Source of the DNA: Prorocentrum cordatum
Taxonomy: Eukaryota; Sar; Dinophyceae; Prorocentrales; Prorocentraceae
Direction: 5' to 3'
NCBI GenBank assembly: GCA_963575745.1
Contig: CAUYUJ010003681.1
Location: 51,001-115,000, forward strand
Length of the DNA stretch: 64,000 nt
In this document: positions 1 to 10,174 of the stretch, piece by piece
Numbering within the stretch: the first letter of the stretch is position 1
Layout of the letters: each line of letters starts with the position of its first letter
Notes under the pieces: generated by a model
Seen by the model: the letters and a program-made list of their open reading frames with translations, nothing else
Told to the model about the DNA's origin: nothing
Databases searched by the model: none
Position numbers and translations under genes: made by a program

Positions 1-2
1 AG

Positions 3-137
3 CTCAACTACGGCATTCGGAAGTCGTACATCACGAAGTGCAGCGAAGCGGCCGAGACCTACAGCTCGGTCATCTCCGTGTTCGCTGCCATGGGCAAGGA
101 CACGACCCGGATGGATACCATCCGCGCGCTCATGTGA
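3..137 (+). CDS. 3' terminal exon of an unidentified gene (partial)
   Basis: The first 137 bases read as one open frame of 44 residues ending at a TGA (135-137). It begins LNYGIRKSYITKCSEAAETY and ends MDTIRALM. The composition is mixed and balanced, unlike the low-complexity frames that dominate the window, so I take it as the C-terminus of a real protein whose upstream part lies outside the window. I do not recognise the family. The sequence turns into GGA-rich repeat within about 40 bases of the stop, consistent with a 3' UTR running into repeat DNA. The lack of an upstream boundary means the exon start cannot be placed. Confidence 0.55.
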   Translation, partial: LNYGIRKSYITKCSEAAETYSSVISVFAAMGKDTTRMDTIRALM

Positions 138-180
138 GCCCATGTGCGAGGGAGGGATGAGAGGGATGAGAGGAATGAGA

Positions 181-291
181 AGGAGGAAAGAGGAGGAGGA
201 GGAGGAGGAGGAGGAGGAGGAGGAGGAAGGAGGAGGAGGAGGAGGAGGAGGGAGGAGGAGGAGGAGGAGGAGGAGGAGGAAGGAAAGGATG
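181..291. repeat. (GGA)n tract
   Basis: About 110 bases of near-perfect AGG/GGA trinucleotide repeat just downstream of the terminal exon. It makes spurious poly-Glu, poly-Gly and poly-Arg frames on the plus strand and poly-Ser/Leu/Pro frames on the minus strand. Confidence 0.95.
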
Positions 292-639
292 GCGGAGCCC
301 AGAGCATTGAAATTCAGATTCAATGCTTCTTTTGTTAGTTGCATTTGCATGGGCTGGAGTGGGGGCAACCCAGCCGCAGAGCCCGCCGTCGGCGTTCGTG
401 CAAAGCCAGAAGTTCAGAGGAGGGCAGGTCGCCAGATTGAAATGACCATCGAACGAGTAGGAAGATCAGGAGGATAATAAGAGGTAAGACGGGGGAGGAG
501 GATGGGGTGGAGGGCCAGAGGGAGAAGAGGGGAGGGGTAGAAGGAGGATACAGCGATGGATGGAAAGAGGATTCGTGCTATTAGGAGGGGGATGGGGAGC
601 AAATGTAGTAGGAGGAGGTGGAGGAGAATGGAGAATGTC

Positions 640-740
640 AAGGAGGCGTAGGAAGAGGAGGAGGAGGAGGAGGAGGAGGAGGAGGAGGAGGAGGAGGAGG
701 AGGTGGAGGTGTAGGAGGAGGTGGAGGAGGAATGGAGAGG
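640..740. repeat. (GGA)n tract
   Basis: A second GGA block with a few interruptions. The flanks (300-640 and 740-1050) are GC-rich with no convincing reading frame; 890-1030 is CT-rich. Confidence 0.9.
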
Positions 741-1049
741 CCGAAAGACGAGGACGGGGCCCCCGAATCGCTGCCGCCAGGCGGATTGAGCCGCGCGCGG
801 GCCAAATCGGCCCGGAGGCGGCGCGGAGGGACTGCCGCCCTCGGCCCGCTTCGGAGAGGGAGAACGGGCCTCTTCTCCCTCTTCTAGCTGCCGCCGCTGC
901 TGCTCCTTTCTCCTTCTCCGCCTTACCTACCCTTCTCCTCCCTCTCTCCTCCTTCGCCCTCCTCCTCCCTCCACTTCCCCCCCTTTTCTCCTCCTCCGCC
1001 TCCTCCTCATCCCTCTCCGTCGCTTCCTCTTTGTTTGCGACTATCAGCA

Positions 1050-1600
1050 CGGCGGCCTCAACGAGGCAAGTACCAATACACGCTTATTGTCAACATATCA
1101 CAGCGCTTGCACCCTCACGCTTTGAAATGTTGCCCATAAGCTCCAAACGAGTATCGATACAACAAGAACGCACAAAATTAACATTACGAACGTCGAGCAC
1201 GAACAAACATCGCGTTGGGGTCAGCCTTTGATCACATACTCTTTATACCGAGGTCGTGCGTTTACGACGAGAGCGGAATGCGGAGGATCGAGCAATTTGT
1301 TCGGTAGTGAATCGATTCATGCGTCTCGCGCACGTTTTGTCATACTTGTGTGATTATCACTTTGTCGCAGGCCCCCTCGGTCCGAAACGTGAGCGTTAGG
1401 GCCTTATTCGCAAGATAAGGCTCGGTTCCTGTCCGAGGGCCTCAAACCCCCCCTGTGCGAAAAGCTAAATGGGACATCTTGAAAATTGCCAGTTTGTGGA
1501 TCATACTTCAGGGCACTTCTTGGTCAGAACGGAGCTCCCGCCTGGAGGGCAGGCCCTTGGGGCGCTCGTCTTCCAAGGGGTGCCCCCCGTAGGTGGAAGA
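1050..1600. other. AT-richer stretch without a recognisable gene
   Basis: From about 1060 to 1400 the sequence is visibly richer in A and T than its surroundings. No reading frame, RNA gene or repeat could be supported here. Confidence 0.5.
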
Positions 1601-1639
1601 AGCCTGCAGGGACTCAGTGAGCAGGGAACTGCGGGCTCG

Positions 1640-1670
1640 AGGGCGCATCACAGCATCGCTGATGCGCCCT
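1640..1670. repeat. Perfect 11-bp inverted repeat (hairpin)
   Basis: AGGGCGCATCA at 1640-1650 is the exact reverse complement of TGATGCGCCCT at 1660-1670, with a 9-base loop. The equivalent positions in the copy near 3240 have lost most of the pairing. Confidence 0.85.
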
Positions 1671-1808
1671 CTGTCTTTCTGGTGGTCCTCCGACCTCCGC
1701 CATCCTGCCTCCCACTCCCCTTGGATTGCCACCACCACCTGGACGAGGAGACACAGGAGATGCTGAACAGTCTGTGGCATCTCTTCTATAGGCGCGCGTC
1801 ATTATGCC

Positions 1809-1825
1809 AGCCGTTCTGACTCAAG
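1809..1825 (+). other. Possible worn DinoSL relict, copy 1
   Basis: AGCCGTTCTGACTCAAG matches the last 17 bases of the dinoflagellate spliced leader (AGCCATTTTGGCTCAAG) at 14 of 17 positions. The copy at 3435-3454 lines up with it. The match alone could be chance; its position just upstream of the gene-like segment in both copies is what makes it interesting. Confidence 0.35.
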
Positions 1826-2209
1826 GTGGGCACACGCTCATGGCACTCCCAGACATCATCATGACAGCTGCCATGCTTCGTGCCCCGCGGCTGGAGGAGT
1901 TCGAGCGCAGCGGCGACATGGACGGGGGGCTGCAGTGCAGGGGGGTCCTCTTCAAGACGGGGCCCCCTTGTGCCGCTTTCTCAGCCTTGACGACCTCGGC
2001 GTGTCACACTGCGCAACCGTTGCATGGCTGGAAGGCGGTCCTTTTCAAAACGGGACTCTCGCTGACCTGGCCTGGGACGCTCTCGTCCTCCAAGAAGACG
2101 GGTGCCCAAGAAGAGGGATGCTTCCAGTATGTTGCGAAGGCCTTACGGCCGGTGCCGCCGACCCTGAAGACGACGAAGATGAAAGGGAAGGGAAGGGGGG
2201 TGCATGGGG

Positions 2210-2712
2210 AGGAGGAGGAGTGGCAGGAGGAGGAGGAGGAGGAGGAGGAGGAGGAGGAAGGGGTGCGTCGGTCGATTTCTTCTCGTCTGATGTCTCCTTT
2301 CGCTGCGGCTTATCTTGCCTGAGAGAGGGATGGGGATGAGCAGGAGAAGGAAGAGGAGGAGGGGTAGGAGGAGGAGAAAAAGGAGGGATAAAGAGGAAGA
2401 GGAGGAGGATGAAGAGAAGGACGAGGAATAGGAGGAGGAGGGAGGTCAGGAGGAGAAGGAGGAGGAGAATCAGGAAGAAGAGGAGGACGGACAAACATGA
2501 GGAGGACATGGAGAAGAAGGATAATGAGGAGGAGGAGGGAGAGGAGGAGAGGAAGGCGGAGGAGGAGGAGGAGGAGGAGGAGGAGTAGAAGGAGAGGGAG
2601 GAGAAAGAGGAGGGTGACAGATGAGGAGGAGGAGGAGGAGGAGGAGGAGGAGGAGGAGGAGGAGGAGGAGGAGGAGGAGGAGGAAGAGGGAGAGGAGGAA
2701 GAGGGGAGGAGC
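2210..2712. repeat. GGA-rich low-complexity block
   Basis: Imperfect GGA/AGG repeats from about 2215, with purer runs at 2225-2262 and 2618-2690. No gene is supported inside. The long Ser/Leu-rich minus-strand frame over it is an artefact of the repeat. Confidence 0.9.
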
Positions 2713-2717
2713 CTCTT

Positions 2718-3200
2718 GGAGCCTTGGTGAGGGTGTTCTTGGAGAGCTCGTGGGATTCTAGGAGGCTTCTTGGCTCGTCCTGGGGCCATCTTGGCTGTTC
2801 CGGACCGATCTTTGAGCGAGCGACACGGGGCTCTTCTGGGCGATCTTGGGTGCCATCTTCGGCATTTTGGGTTCTTTTGGGGCTTTTCGATATGTCGCCG
2901 CCAAGGGGAAAACGAATCTGGGTGGCGAACCCCCCCGGGACCCCTCCCAGGACCCCCCCCCCGCGGGGAAGGGATCAAAGGGAAGGGGCCTCCCTTCGAC
3001 TCCAATACGACCTTGTACATGTCGCTTTCGCTTTGGATGGCACGCTTGAGGAAGGCCCAGGGAAAGGGATGGGGGACGACGGATACGGTGGGGAGACGGC
3101 TGTGACGACGACAAAGACGACGAGGAGACGACGGAGACGAGAACTCGAACGGAAAAGCCCATCGCACACGCCGACAGGGTCCGCGGATTTAGACCGAGAT
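2718..3200. repeat. Degenerate CTTGGGGCC-type minisatellite plus GAC-rich tail
   Basis: 2718-2900 consists of degenerate short units built around TCTTGG and GGGCC. It leads into 2930-3050 and then a GACGACGA-rich stretch with ACGCCGACAGGGTCCGCGGA near 3168. The same order (minisatellite, ATCAAA block, GAC repeat, CACGCCGGCAGGGTCGGCGG) occurs at about 49960-50850, so this is part of a composite dispersed repeat. Confidence 0.7.
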
Positions 3201-3560
3201 CTTGTAGGGACTCAGCGAGGAGGGAATTTGGGATGCGAGGGCGTGTAACAGCATCGCTGATGCATCCTGGGCTTTCTCTGGTGGTCCTCTTCTTCCTCCT
3301 TCATGCTCCTCTGCCATCCTCCCTCCCCATCCTCTTGGATTGCCACCACCACCACCTGGGCCAGGAGTGGTCGCGGCGTCTCTTCTAGAGGCGTGCGCCA
3401 GTCAGCCGACCACAAGAAGAGGTTTCGAGACGTGCGTGGCAGTTCTGGCTCAAGGTGGGCACACGCTCGAACCACATTGCCCCGGATATCGCGAAGGCTG
3501 CCGTGTTTCGTGTCTCCCCGCAGGAGGAGTTCGAGCGCAGCGGCGACATGGACGAGTCGA
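3200..3560 (+). repeat. Dispersed module, copy 2
   Basis: Partner of 1605-1930, with the same landmarks in the same order. It differs by a short insertion around 3390-3430 and ends in the start of the zinc-finger ORF, so it is probably the 5' flank or 5' UTR of that gene. Confidence 0.75.
3435..3454 (+). other. Possible worn DinoSL relict upstream of the zinc-finger ORF
   Basis: CGTGGCAGTTCTGGCTCAAG agrees with the leader CGTAGCCATTTTGGCTCAAG at 16 of 20 positions, including an exact CTGGCTCAAG-like 3' end. It sits 93 bases upstream of the first ATG of the zinc-finger ORF, where a leader relict would be expected in a retroposed, trans-spliced cDNA. This is inference: the match is imperfect. 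Confidence 0.4.
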
Positions 3561-4414
3561 TCAGCATGAGTATTCTTGGGGTGTCAGCGCAGATGGACTC
3601 AAGTTGCACCCCTGGCTACCGAGCAGCGTGCCCTGAAGATGTTTGGCCTGCCGAATTGGGCGATGCCTCGGCGACTTCGTTGGAAATGATCAGCGATACC
3701 TCCTGTGCGTCTGTGGGCGCGCACACGGACACTTCGACGATCGGCATTCAGATGGACGAATACGTGGATGACATAACTTGCCAGACGTGTGGTGAGGTAG
3801 GCGTGCTTCATGGCTGCGGTCATTGGCAGTGCACTACACTGACATGCCGGCCTACTTGGTATCAGCGGTTCGAGGCCAGGAAGTGGCTGGTCCCGCTGAC
3901 GCCCGCGGGAACACGAAAAGAGCAGTCCTTCCAGACTCGCGAGCGCTGCGTAGACTGCCGCCCCGAGGGTCGCTGCCTCAAGGGGTCTTGCCCTCGGTAC
4001 TGCAACTTCATCTTCAGGAGGGGCTCGTGCAAGTTCGGAGTCAAGTGCACATTTTGTCACCTGCATGGGCGCGCCCACGCCACAGGTAAGCTCAGAGGCG
4101 AAACCGACGGCAAACTGGACCTTCCATGGCCGCCGTCTGGCTCGCATCTGCCGCCTCCCCCGAAGCGCTTTTTGACACGTGGCAAGCCGGAATACCCGAA
4201 GTCTGCCACCACGTCCGACGGCGCGAAGATCGATCCAACCGAATGTTTGCGCGAATGCTGCAGTGTGAGCGAACCTTGGAAGGTGGCATGGTGTCCAGAT
4301 CGCTCGACAGCGGTTGCACCCTCACCGCAAAAGCTTCCCGATGGCAGTGCGGTGCTCAGGGCCTCGTCGAAATTATGTCCTGATGCGAATGGGATGTTCA
4401 GTCTTTACCTGTAG
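3548..4414 (+). CDS. CCCH-type zinc-finger protein (hypothetical)
   Basis: Open frame of 288 residues from the first ATG (3548) to TAG (4412-4414); the frame stays open upstream to about 3455 without an earlier ATG. It has a CCCH finger near residues 155-180: CNFIFRRGSCKFGVKCTFCH fits C-x8-C-x5-C-x3-H. A cysteine-rich stretch precedes it (CQTCGEV, then CGHWQC). CCCH fingers usually bind RNA and are abundant in dinoflagellates, where much regulation is post-transcriptional; the exact role is unknown. The N-terminal 75 residues and the part after the finger look unstructured. A worn DinoSL-like sequence lies upstream, suggesting origin as a retroposed cDNA, in keeping with the uninterrupted frame. 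Fragments of this gene recur in the tandem array at 8924-10423. It may be a live gene or a recent retrocopy. Confidence 0.6.
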   Translation: MDESISMSILGVSAQMDSSCTPGYRAACPEDVWPAELGDASATSLEMISDTSCASVGAHTDTSTIGIQMDEYVDDITCQTCGEVGVLHGCGHWQCTTLTCRPTWYQRFEARKWLVPLTPAGTRKEQSFQTRERCVDCRPEGRCLKGSCPRYCNFIFRRGSCKFGVKCTFCHLHGRAHATGKLRGETDGKLDLPWPPSGSHLPPPPKRFLTRGKPEYPKSATTSDGAKIDPTECLRECCSVSEPWKVAWCPDRSTAVAPSPQKLPDGSAVLRASSKLCPDANGMFSLYL

Positions 4415-4569
4415 AATTTGGCATGAGGCTTGAAGAGTCAATGGACTCCGTTGTTCCTCCTGCGCCAGCTCGCAGCAGCACGCTTTAGAGCATACCGCAA
4501 AGTTCCACTTCGTTCGCCTGCAGGGAGCGTCCAGTTTTGGCGCTCGCGCTCGGGCTTCCAGGGCGGAGT

Positions 4570-4730
4570 ATAAACGGAGACTAAGTGGTAGCCAGCGTGG
4601 ACCCAAAGCAGTGCGTTACCGCATTGTGGAGGCGATCGCCATGCGGCGGTGTAAGCTATGTGGTGAACGCTATGTCGTGCATCCTGCGTGGTGTGAGCTA
4701 CCGAGGTGAACATTAAGCGGCGTAAGCCCA
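4570..4730 (+). repeat. Degenerate repeat with TGTAAGCTATGTGGTG-type units
   Basis: Short degenerate units such as GGCGGTGTAAGCTATG, related to blocks at 7480-7660, 57190-57440 and, reverse-complemented, 49380-49870. Confidence 0.55.
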
Positions 4731-5511
4731 CCTTGCATGACTCAACGTCGTCAACCCCATCATCCCACCCCCTCACCTGAAACTTGCTTTGCACAACCGA
4801 TGCGGCCACGCTTGCGGTGACTACTGGGCACTGCCTTGCGCATCACTACGGCAGCGCTAACGCGCACAAGCTCGCGCGCAGAGCAGCCGGTTGGCTTGGC
4901 ACAACCAGAGCGGCCGCGATGGGTCTTACCGGTGGGAACTTCCATGCGCATCTCAGAGGCCGCGCTGGCGCGCGCACATTTGTGCGGGTCGGTCTCTCGG
5001 GCAGGCGCTCTATCGTAATGAAGTCGAAGGCAAGGGCGGCACCGATGATGATAGTAGCGGTAGTGTGATGGTGATGATGACGATGGCGGCAAGGCCGACG
5101 ACGGCTCGGATTCTGGTGACGACGATGACGATGATGATGTCCTTGTGTCGGTGACGAATGTGATTTGCTAATGATGGCGGCAATGCAATGGTGGCGACTG
5201 GCGATGGCGAAACTGGCGGTGGTACGGTGGTGCTGGTGAGGGCAACCGTGAGGAAGTGGGCGCACGCGTGGAAGTGCAAGACACCAGGCAGGTAACGTGT
5301 TGGAAAACAGGCGTCGTGGTTGACAGTTGTGTTCGAAGAGCTCTATCTCGATCGGTTTGCTTCGAGGACTAATGGTGCTGAAAGGATTGCGGCACGCGCG
5401 CGCGTGGCGGCCGCGCGCGTTGGAATTTCGGGTTCGTGTATTGGGCGCGTACAAGATCAACGCGAGTGCACCGCGTGGTGAGATTCAGAATGCGCGTCGT
5501 GGGCGAGATTC
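4731..5511. other. No gene recognised
   Basis: GC-rich sequence with a short GAT/GGC-rich part (5040-5230). Frames on both strands are open but biased in composition; none was convincing. Confidence 0.5.
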
Positions 5512-5600
5512 AGGAGGGAAAAGAACATACAGACACAATTCATCGCCGACCCCCTAGAACATATGGGAAAATATGGTAAGTGGGGTGAAGACAAAAAAAA
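5512..5600 (+). repeat. Dispersed repeat with ATATGGGAAAATATGG, copy 1
   Basis: Aligns with 27707-27800 through AGGAGGG, ACAGACACAATT, ATCG-CGAC, ATATGGGAAAATATGG and GAAGACAAAAA. Both copies are followed by unrelated sequence, which marks it as an interspersed repeat. Confidence 0.7.
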
Positions 5601-6190
5601 AACAGCAACTATTGGAAAAGATCAGGAATTCTAGCACTTGTGTCTAATAACGCGTGTGTCCCAGGGCCCCTTCAGAGATTGCCAAACACATGCTCGGGCT
5701 GTATGATTTTTTTTAAATGCGGGCGGGCAAAGTAATGTTTCTGATGAGCCATACACGTTTCTAACGTTGCTATGCTGAAAGCGTGTTCAGACGAGTGTGC
5801 TTGGTATGGTGTCGATGTGTGCGCGCATGTGGGCTTGCTGAGTTTTTGCACAAGTGCCATTGACCAACTACCTTTTGGGATGCACGGGCGCGCGCGCATT
5901 GTAGAATCAGTGCTACTTAGCAGGGGTGAATGGGGGTGTCGGTACCGGACTGGCTGGCATGGTCTGAGTTCATACGGAAATCGTCGGAGGGGGGGGCAGA
6001 ATTATCCGTAAGTTGAAGTGTCCCAGTGCATATCTTCAACCCCGGGGGGGGGAGGGTGGCGGAGTGTATCCAAATGCATGCAGCCACTTGCGGCAATTCC
6101 CGCCACCGTGCCAGCCCAGCAGTGTGGGCGGTGAGTGTTCGAGGGGGCACGGGAGGCCGTCAAGTGTGCCACCTCTTGTCCACCGGCTTG
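5601..6190. other. No gene recognised
   Basis: Mixed-composition sequence with no supported frame, RNA or repeat. It ends at the large GAT tract. Confidence 0.5.
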
Positions 6191-6195
6191 GGGAA

Positions 6196-6551
<356 letters not shown>

Positions 6552-6559
6552 TGATGCTG

Positions 6560-6738
6560 AGGACGAGGAAGAGGAGGAGGAGGAGGAGGGAGATGAGGAT
6601 GAGGATGAGGATGATGAGGACGATGTGGAGGAGGAGGGGGAGAAGAAGGGGGAGGAGGAGGAGGAGGAGGAGGAGGAGGAGGAGGAGGAGGAGGAGGAGG
6701 AGCAGGAGAAAGAGGAAGGAGAGGAGGAAGAGTAAGAC
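6560..6738. repeat. (GGA)n tract
   Basis: GGA repeat with GAT-containing variants at 6590-6640, abutting the GAT tract. Confidence 0.95.
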
Positions 6739-6764
6739 ACCTTTCGTCTTCACAAGTTGAGGAG

Positions 6765-7265
6765 CCCCCATGGAACTCGTTTGGGCCGTCTTGTGACTGT
6801 CTTGGCCTCCTGTGAGCCAGGCTGGGGGGGGGCCTGGGGGGGCTCTTTCGGGCCGTTTTGGGGCCCTCCAGGGCTCTTCTTTGGGCCGTCTTGAGGCCCT
6901 CTTAGACAGTCTTGGGGGCTTCGTGGGCCGTCTTGGAGCCCTTCTGGGCCGTGTTGGGGCCCACGTGGGGGCTTCTTCGGCCGTCTTGGGTTTCTCTGAG
7001 GGGCCTCCTGGGCCGTCTTGGGACATCGGAAGCTTGAGAAGGCGAGAACCCCCAAAACAGGGAAACATGAAGATAACGGATGTTTGTCTCTCGAGGAGCG
7101 TTTGGGAAGGCTCTTCGGGCTCTCTTCGGACGTCTCGAAGGCCTCTTGGGCCGTCTTGGGGCCATCTTGGGCCGTCCTGGAGCGCTCTTGGGCCATATTG
7201 GCGGCCTCGGCCGCCTTAGAAACCATGTTAGGCGTCCTGGACGCCTTGGAGAGCGCTGGGGAGGT
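6765..7265. repeat. GGGCCGTCTTGG minisatellite block
   Basis: Dozens of degenerate units of about 15-30 bases centred on GGGCCGTCTTGG and GGGGCCCTC. The same family fills 10540-11040, 15820-16340, about 2718-2900, 19925-20250 and 49975-50420. Minus-strand frames over it read as Pro/Lys/Ala-rich shadows and are not genes. An embedded stretch near 7030 (AAGCTTGAGAAGGCGAGAAC) recurs in related form near 10815, 16105 and 50270, showing higher-order structure. Confidence 0.8.
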
Positions 7266-7479
7266 GTGACGCAGCCTAGGGGGCCTCTGAAAAGGAAGGG
7301 GCAATTCATGCATATATGCGCTTCCCGAGGGGGGTGCCCTGGGAACATTACAGAACTCCTGCCAGGCAACACTTGACATTCTATCACGCCCCAACGTGCC
7401 AGGGGGGCCGGTGGCAGATCGCTAACCCTGGGGGAGCGTGGTGGAGCGCATCTTCCCTTTCGCTGGGGAACTCGGCAGT

Positions 7480-7660
7480 GTAAACCATGTCGTGTAAGCT
7501 AGGCGGTGTGAATTGGAGGCTGAATACATGGTGTGCAAGCCAAGCTACGTGACGCAGCACATGTTGCTCAGCATATGTGATGCTATGCTATGCTATGTGG
7601 TGCTATGCTATATGGTGTGCAAGCTAAGCTGTGTGGAAAACTGTGTGGTAGCGAAGCTGT
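7480..7660 (+). repeat. Repeat with GTGTGCAAGC and ATGCTATGCTATG units
   Basis: Degenerate units around GTGCAAGCTA and GATGCTATGCTATGTGGTG. Same motif family as 4570-4730 and 57190-57440. Confidence 0.6.
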
Positions 7661-7667
7661 TTGTCGC

Positions 7668-7965
7668 GCAAGCCCCGGGCACGGGGCGCCCACGAGGCGG
7701 CACGGGCGGCAGCGTGGCGCAACCTCGGGACACCGCCCCCCCCCCCCCCTTCCCCCCCCCGCGCGCGGGGCGCCGACGAGGCGCGCCCTCGTGGGCGGCA
7801 CGGGCGGCAGCGCGGCGCCTCCTCGGCACACCCTTTGAGCGAGGGGCGCCCAGGACGCAGCACGGGCGGCAGCGTGGCGCAGCCTCGGGGCGGCCCACCC
7901 AGCGCACGGGGCGCCCACGGGGAGACCACGAGGCGTCACGGGCAGCAGAGTCGCGAACACCCTGC
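7668..7965 (+). repeat. GC-rich tandem repeat, about four units
   Basis: Four units of roughly 65-85 bases share GGGGCGCCCACGAGGC and CACGGGCGGCAGCGTGGCGC. Poly-C runs at 7737-7760 vary the length. Confidence 0.75.
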
Positions 7966-8149
7966 ATTCCCAACCGAGTGCTCAAGCAAGAAGGGTAAGA
8001 CCCCCTACGTGCAGGCATTGTTTGGGTAATCTCGTAACTCGTCTGGCTATCTGACGCTGCTGCTCTCGCCAAAGTTCGTTGGCTCAGGACCTGATCCTCC
8101 AGTTATTTATCCTCTTGTTCCTTCTCGTTTGCCCCTCTTCTTCTCCCTC

Positions 8150-8559
8150 TCCCTGTCGTCAAGGGACGCAGCCTGTCAGCAACCTCGATCCCCGATCTTC
8201 GGCGGCATATCCCCCCCCCGCTGACACAGAGTATTGTTCAGGTCAGATGGGCGTGGGAGACGTAGGCTCGCAGGAGCGTCGGCGGGCGCGCGCGTACGCC
8301 AGGCAATAGGGGAAGGGGAAGGGGGATGATGATGATAATGATTATGATGTTGCTGCTGATGATGATGATGATGATGATGCTGATGCTGATGCTGCTGCTG
8401 CTGCTGATGATGATGCTAGTGATGCGGGTGATGATGGTGACGATGATGATGAGAATGATGATGATGATGTTGTTGATGATGATGAGGATGAGGGGGAGGA
8501 TGATGATGATGATGACGATGAGGATTATTATGACCCTGATGATGATGATAAGGATGATA

Positions 8560-8611
<52 letters not shown>

Positions 8612-8616
8612 GGATG

Positions 8617-8704
<88 letters not shown>

Positions 8705-8923
8705 GGGTGTTGATGGCCATAATGATGGTGATGCTGATGCTGATGCTGATGCTGCTGCTGATGATGATGATGCTGATTATGATAATGCTGCTGATGCTTA
8801 GGATGATGATAAGACGGAAGAAGGAGGAGGAGGAGGAGGAGGAGGGAGAAGGACGCGGAGAGAGGCGGGCAGCGTCTGCGAGCCGAGAGTGGCAAGATCT
8901 CCGCCACATCGCTCGTGTTCCTA
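8150..8923 (+). repeat. Partial copy of the 0.5 kb unit, expanded by GAT repeat
   Basis: 8195-8323 and 8818-8923 match the 3' half of the units that follow (GCTGACACAGAGT, GTAGGCTCG-AGGAGCGTCGGCGGG, then the GGA tract and GCGGGCAGCGTCTGCGAGCC). Where the downstream units have only GGA, this copy has a GAT-rich insert at 8324-8815. Confidence 0.8.
8324..8815. repeat. (GAT)n-rich tract
   Basis: About 490 bases of GAT/ATG repeat with GCTGAT and GAGGAT variants; a second large GAT tract after 6196-6551. Confidence 0.95.
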
Positions 8924-8953
8924 GATGGCCGCCGACGCTCCATCAACCGTCGC

Positions 8954-9170
8954 GAGGAGCTCTGCCTTCAGGGAGCCTGTCCACGCTGTTGTAATCTCGT
9001 CCTCAGGAGGGTCACGTGCAAGTTTAGAGCACAGTGATGATTTTGTCATCACGGGCGCGCCGACGTCACTGGACAGTTCAGTGGCAAGGTCGACAGTTCA
9101 TAGGTCTTTCCATGGCCACCATCCGGCTCGCATCTGCCACCTCCCACGACGTGTCCCGCGAGATTGGACA
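8954..9170 (+). pseudogene. CCCH zinc-finger fragment in array unit 1
   Basis: GAG-GAG-CTC onward reads EELCLQGACPRCCNLVLRR then VTCKFRAQ, the counterpart of EGRCLKGSCPRYCNFIFRR and GSCKFGVK in the gene at 3548-4414. It then hits a stop; a shift of frame restores a FCHHGRADVTG-like continuation. The nucleotide match extends through TTCCATGGCC and GGCTCGCATCTGCC, which lie at 4118-4160 in the gene. The finger is broken. Confidence 0.75.
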
Positions 9171-9443
9171 AGCCAGAGCCTCCGAGGAGGGAGGGGGCGG
9201 CATCTCCCCCCCGCTGACACAGAGTGTTGTGCAGGTCCGATGGGCGCGGGAGACGTGGGCTCGTAGGAGCGTCGGCGGGCCCGCGCGCAAGGCGGTAGGG
9301 GAAGGGGAAGGAGGAGGAGGAGGAGGAGGAGGAGGGAGAAGGACGCGGAGAGAGGCGGGCAGCGTCTGCGAGCCGAGAGTGGCAAGATCTCCGCCACATC
9401 GCTCGTGTTCCTAGATGGCCGCCGACGCTCCATCAACCGTCGC

Positions 9444-9660
9444 GAGGAGCTCTGCCTTCAGGGAGCCTGTCCACGCTGTTGTAATCTCGTCCTCAGGAGG
9501 GTCACGTGCAAGTTTAGAGCACAGTGTTGATTTTGTCATCACGGGCGCGCCGACGTCACTGGACAGTTCAGTGGCAAGGTCGACAGTGCATAGGTCTTTC
9601 CATGGCCACCATCCGGCTCGCATCTGCCACCTCCCACGACGTGTCCCGCGAGATTGGACA
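9444..9660 (+). pseudogene. CCCH zinc-finger fragment in array unit 2
   Basis: Same broken fragment as in unit 1. TGTTGA replaces the unit 1 TGATGA after the third cysteine position, so this copy also stops there. Confidence 0.75.
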
Positions 9661-9957
9661 AGCCAGAGCCTCCGAGGAGGGGGGGGGCGGCATCTCCCCC
9701 CCGCTGACACAGAGTGTTGTGCAGGTCCGATGGGCGCGGGAGACGTGGGCTCGTAGGAGCGTCGGCGGGCCCGCGCGCAAGGCGGTAGGGGAAGGGGAAG
9801 GAGGAGGAGGAGGAGGAGGAGGGGGAGGAGGAGGAGGAGGAGGAGGAGGGAGAAGGACGCGGAGAGAGGCGGGCAGCGTCTGCGAGCCGAGAGTGGCAAG
9901 ATCTCCGCCACATCGCTCGTGTTCCTAGATGGCCGCCGACGCTCCATCAACCGTCGC

Positions 9958-10174
9958 GAGGAGCTCTGCCTTCAGGGAGCCTGTCCACGCTGTTGTAATC
10001 TCGTCCTCAGGAGGGTCACGTGCAAGTTTAGAGCACAGTGTTGATTTTGTCATCACGAGCGCGCCGACGTCACTGGACAGTTCAGTGGCAAGGTCGACAG
10101 TTCATAGGTCTTTCCATGGCCACCATCCGGCTCGCATCTGCCACCTCCCACGACGTGTCCCGCGAGATTGGACA
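9958..10174 (+). pseudogene. CCCH zinc-finger fragment in array unit 3
   Basis: Same fragment as in unit 2, with a few point differences (for example CACGAGCGCGCC for CACGGGCGCGCC). Stopped at the same site. Confidence 0.75.

Larger units (their letters stand above)
1605..1930 (+). repeat. Dispersed module, copy 1
   Basis: This segment aligns by eye with 3200-3560. Shared landmarks, in order, are GGGACTCAG, a CAGCATCGCTGATGC core, a CT-rich stretch with GGATTGCCACCACCACC, a CTCAAGGTGGGCACACGCTC block and GAGTTCGAGCGCAGCGGCGA. A weaker third copy of the first part lies at about 51510-51620. In copy 2 the module runs directly into the zinc-finger ORF, so it may be the 5' region of a duplicated gene. 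Copy 1 runs into sequence without a zinc finger. Confidence 0.75.

Noticed and set aside
6765-7265. Pro/Lys/Ala-rich minus-strand protein made of PKTAQEAP-like repeats
   Set aside because: The same pattern is produced at six loci by the GGGCCGTCTTGG minisatellite; no start, splice or conserved domain supports coding.
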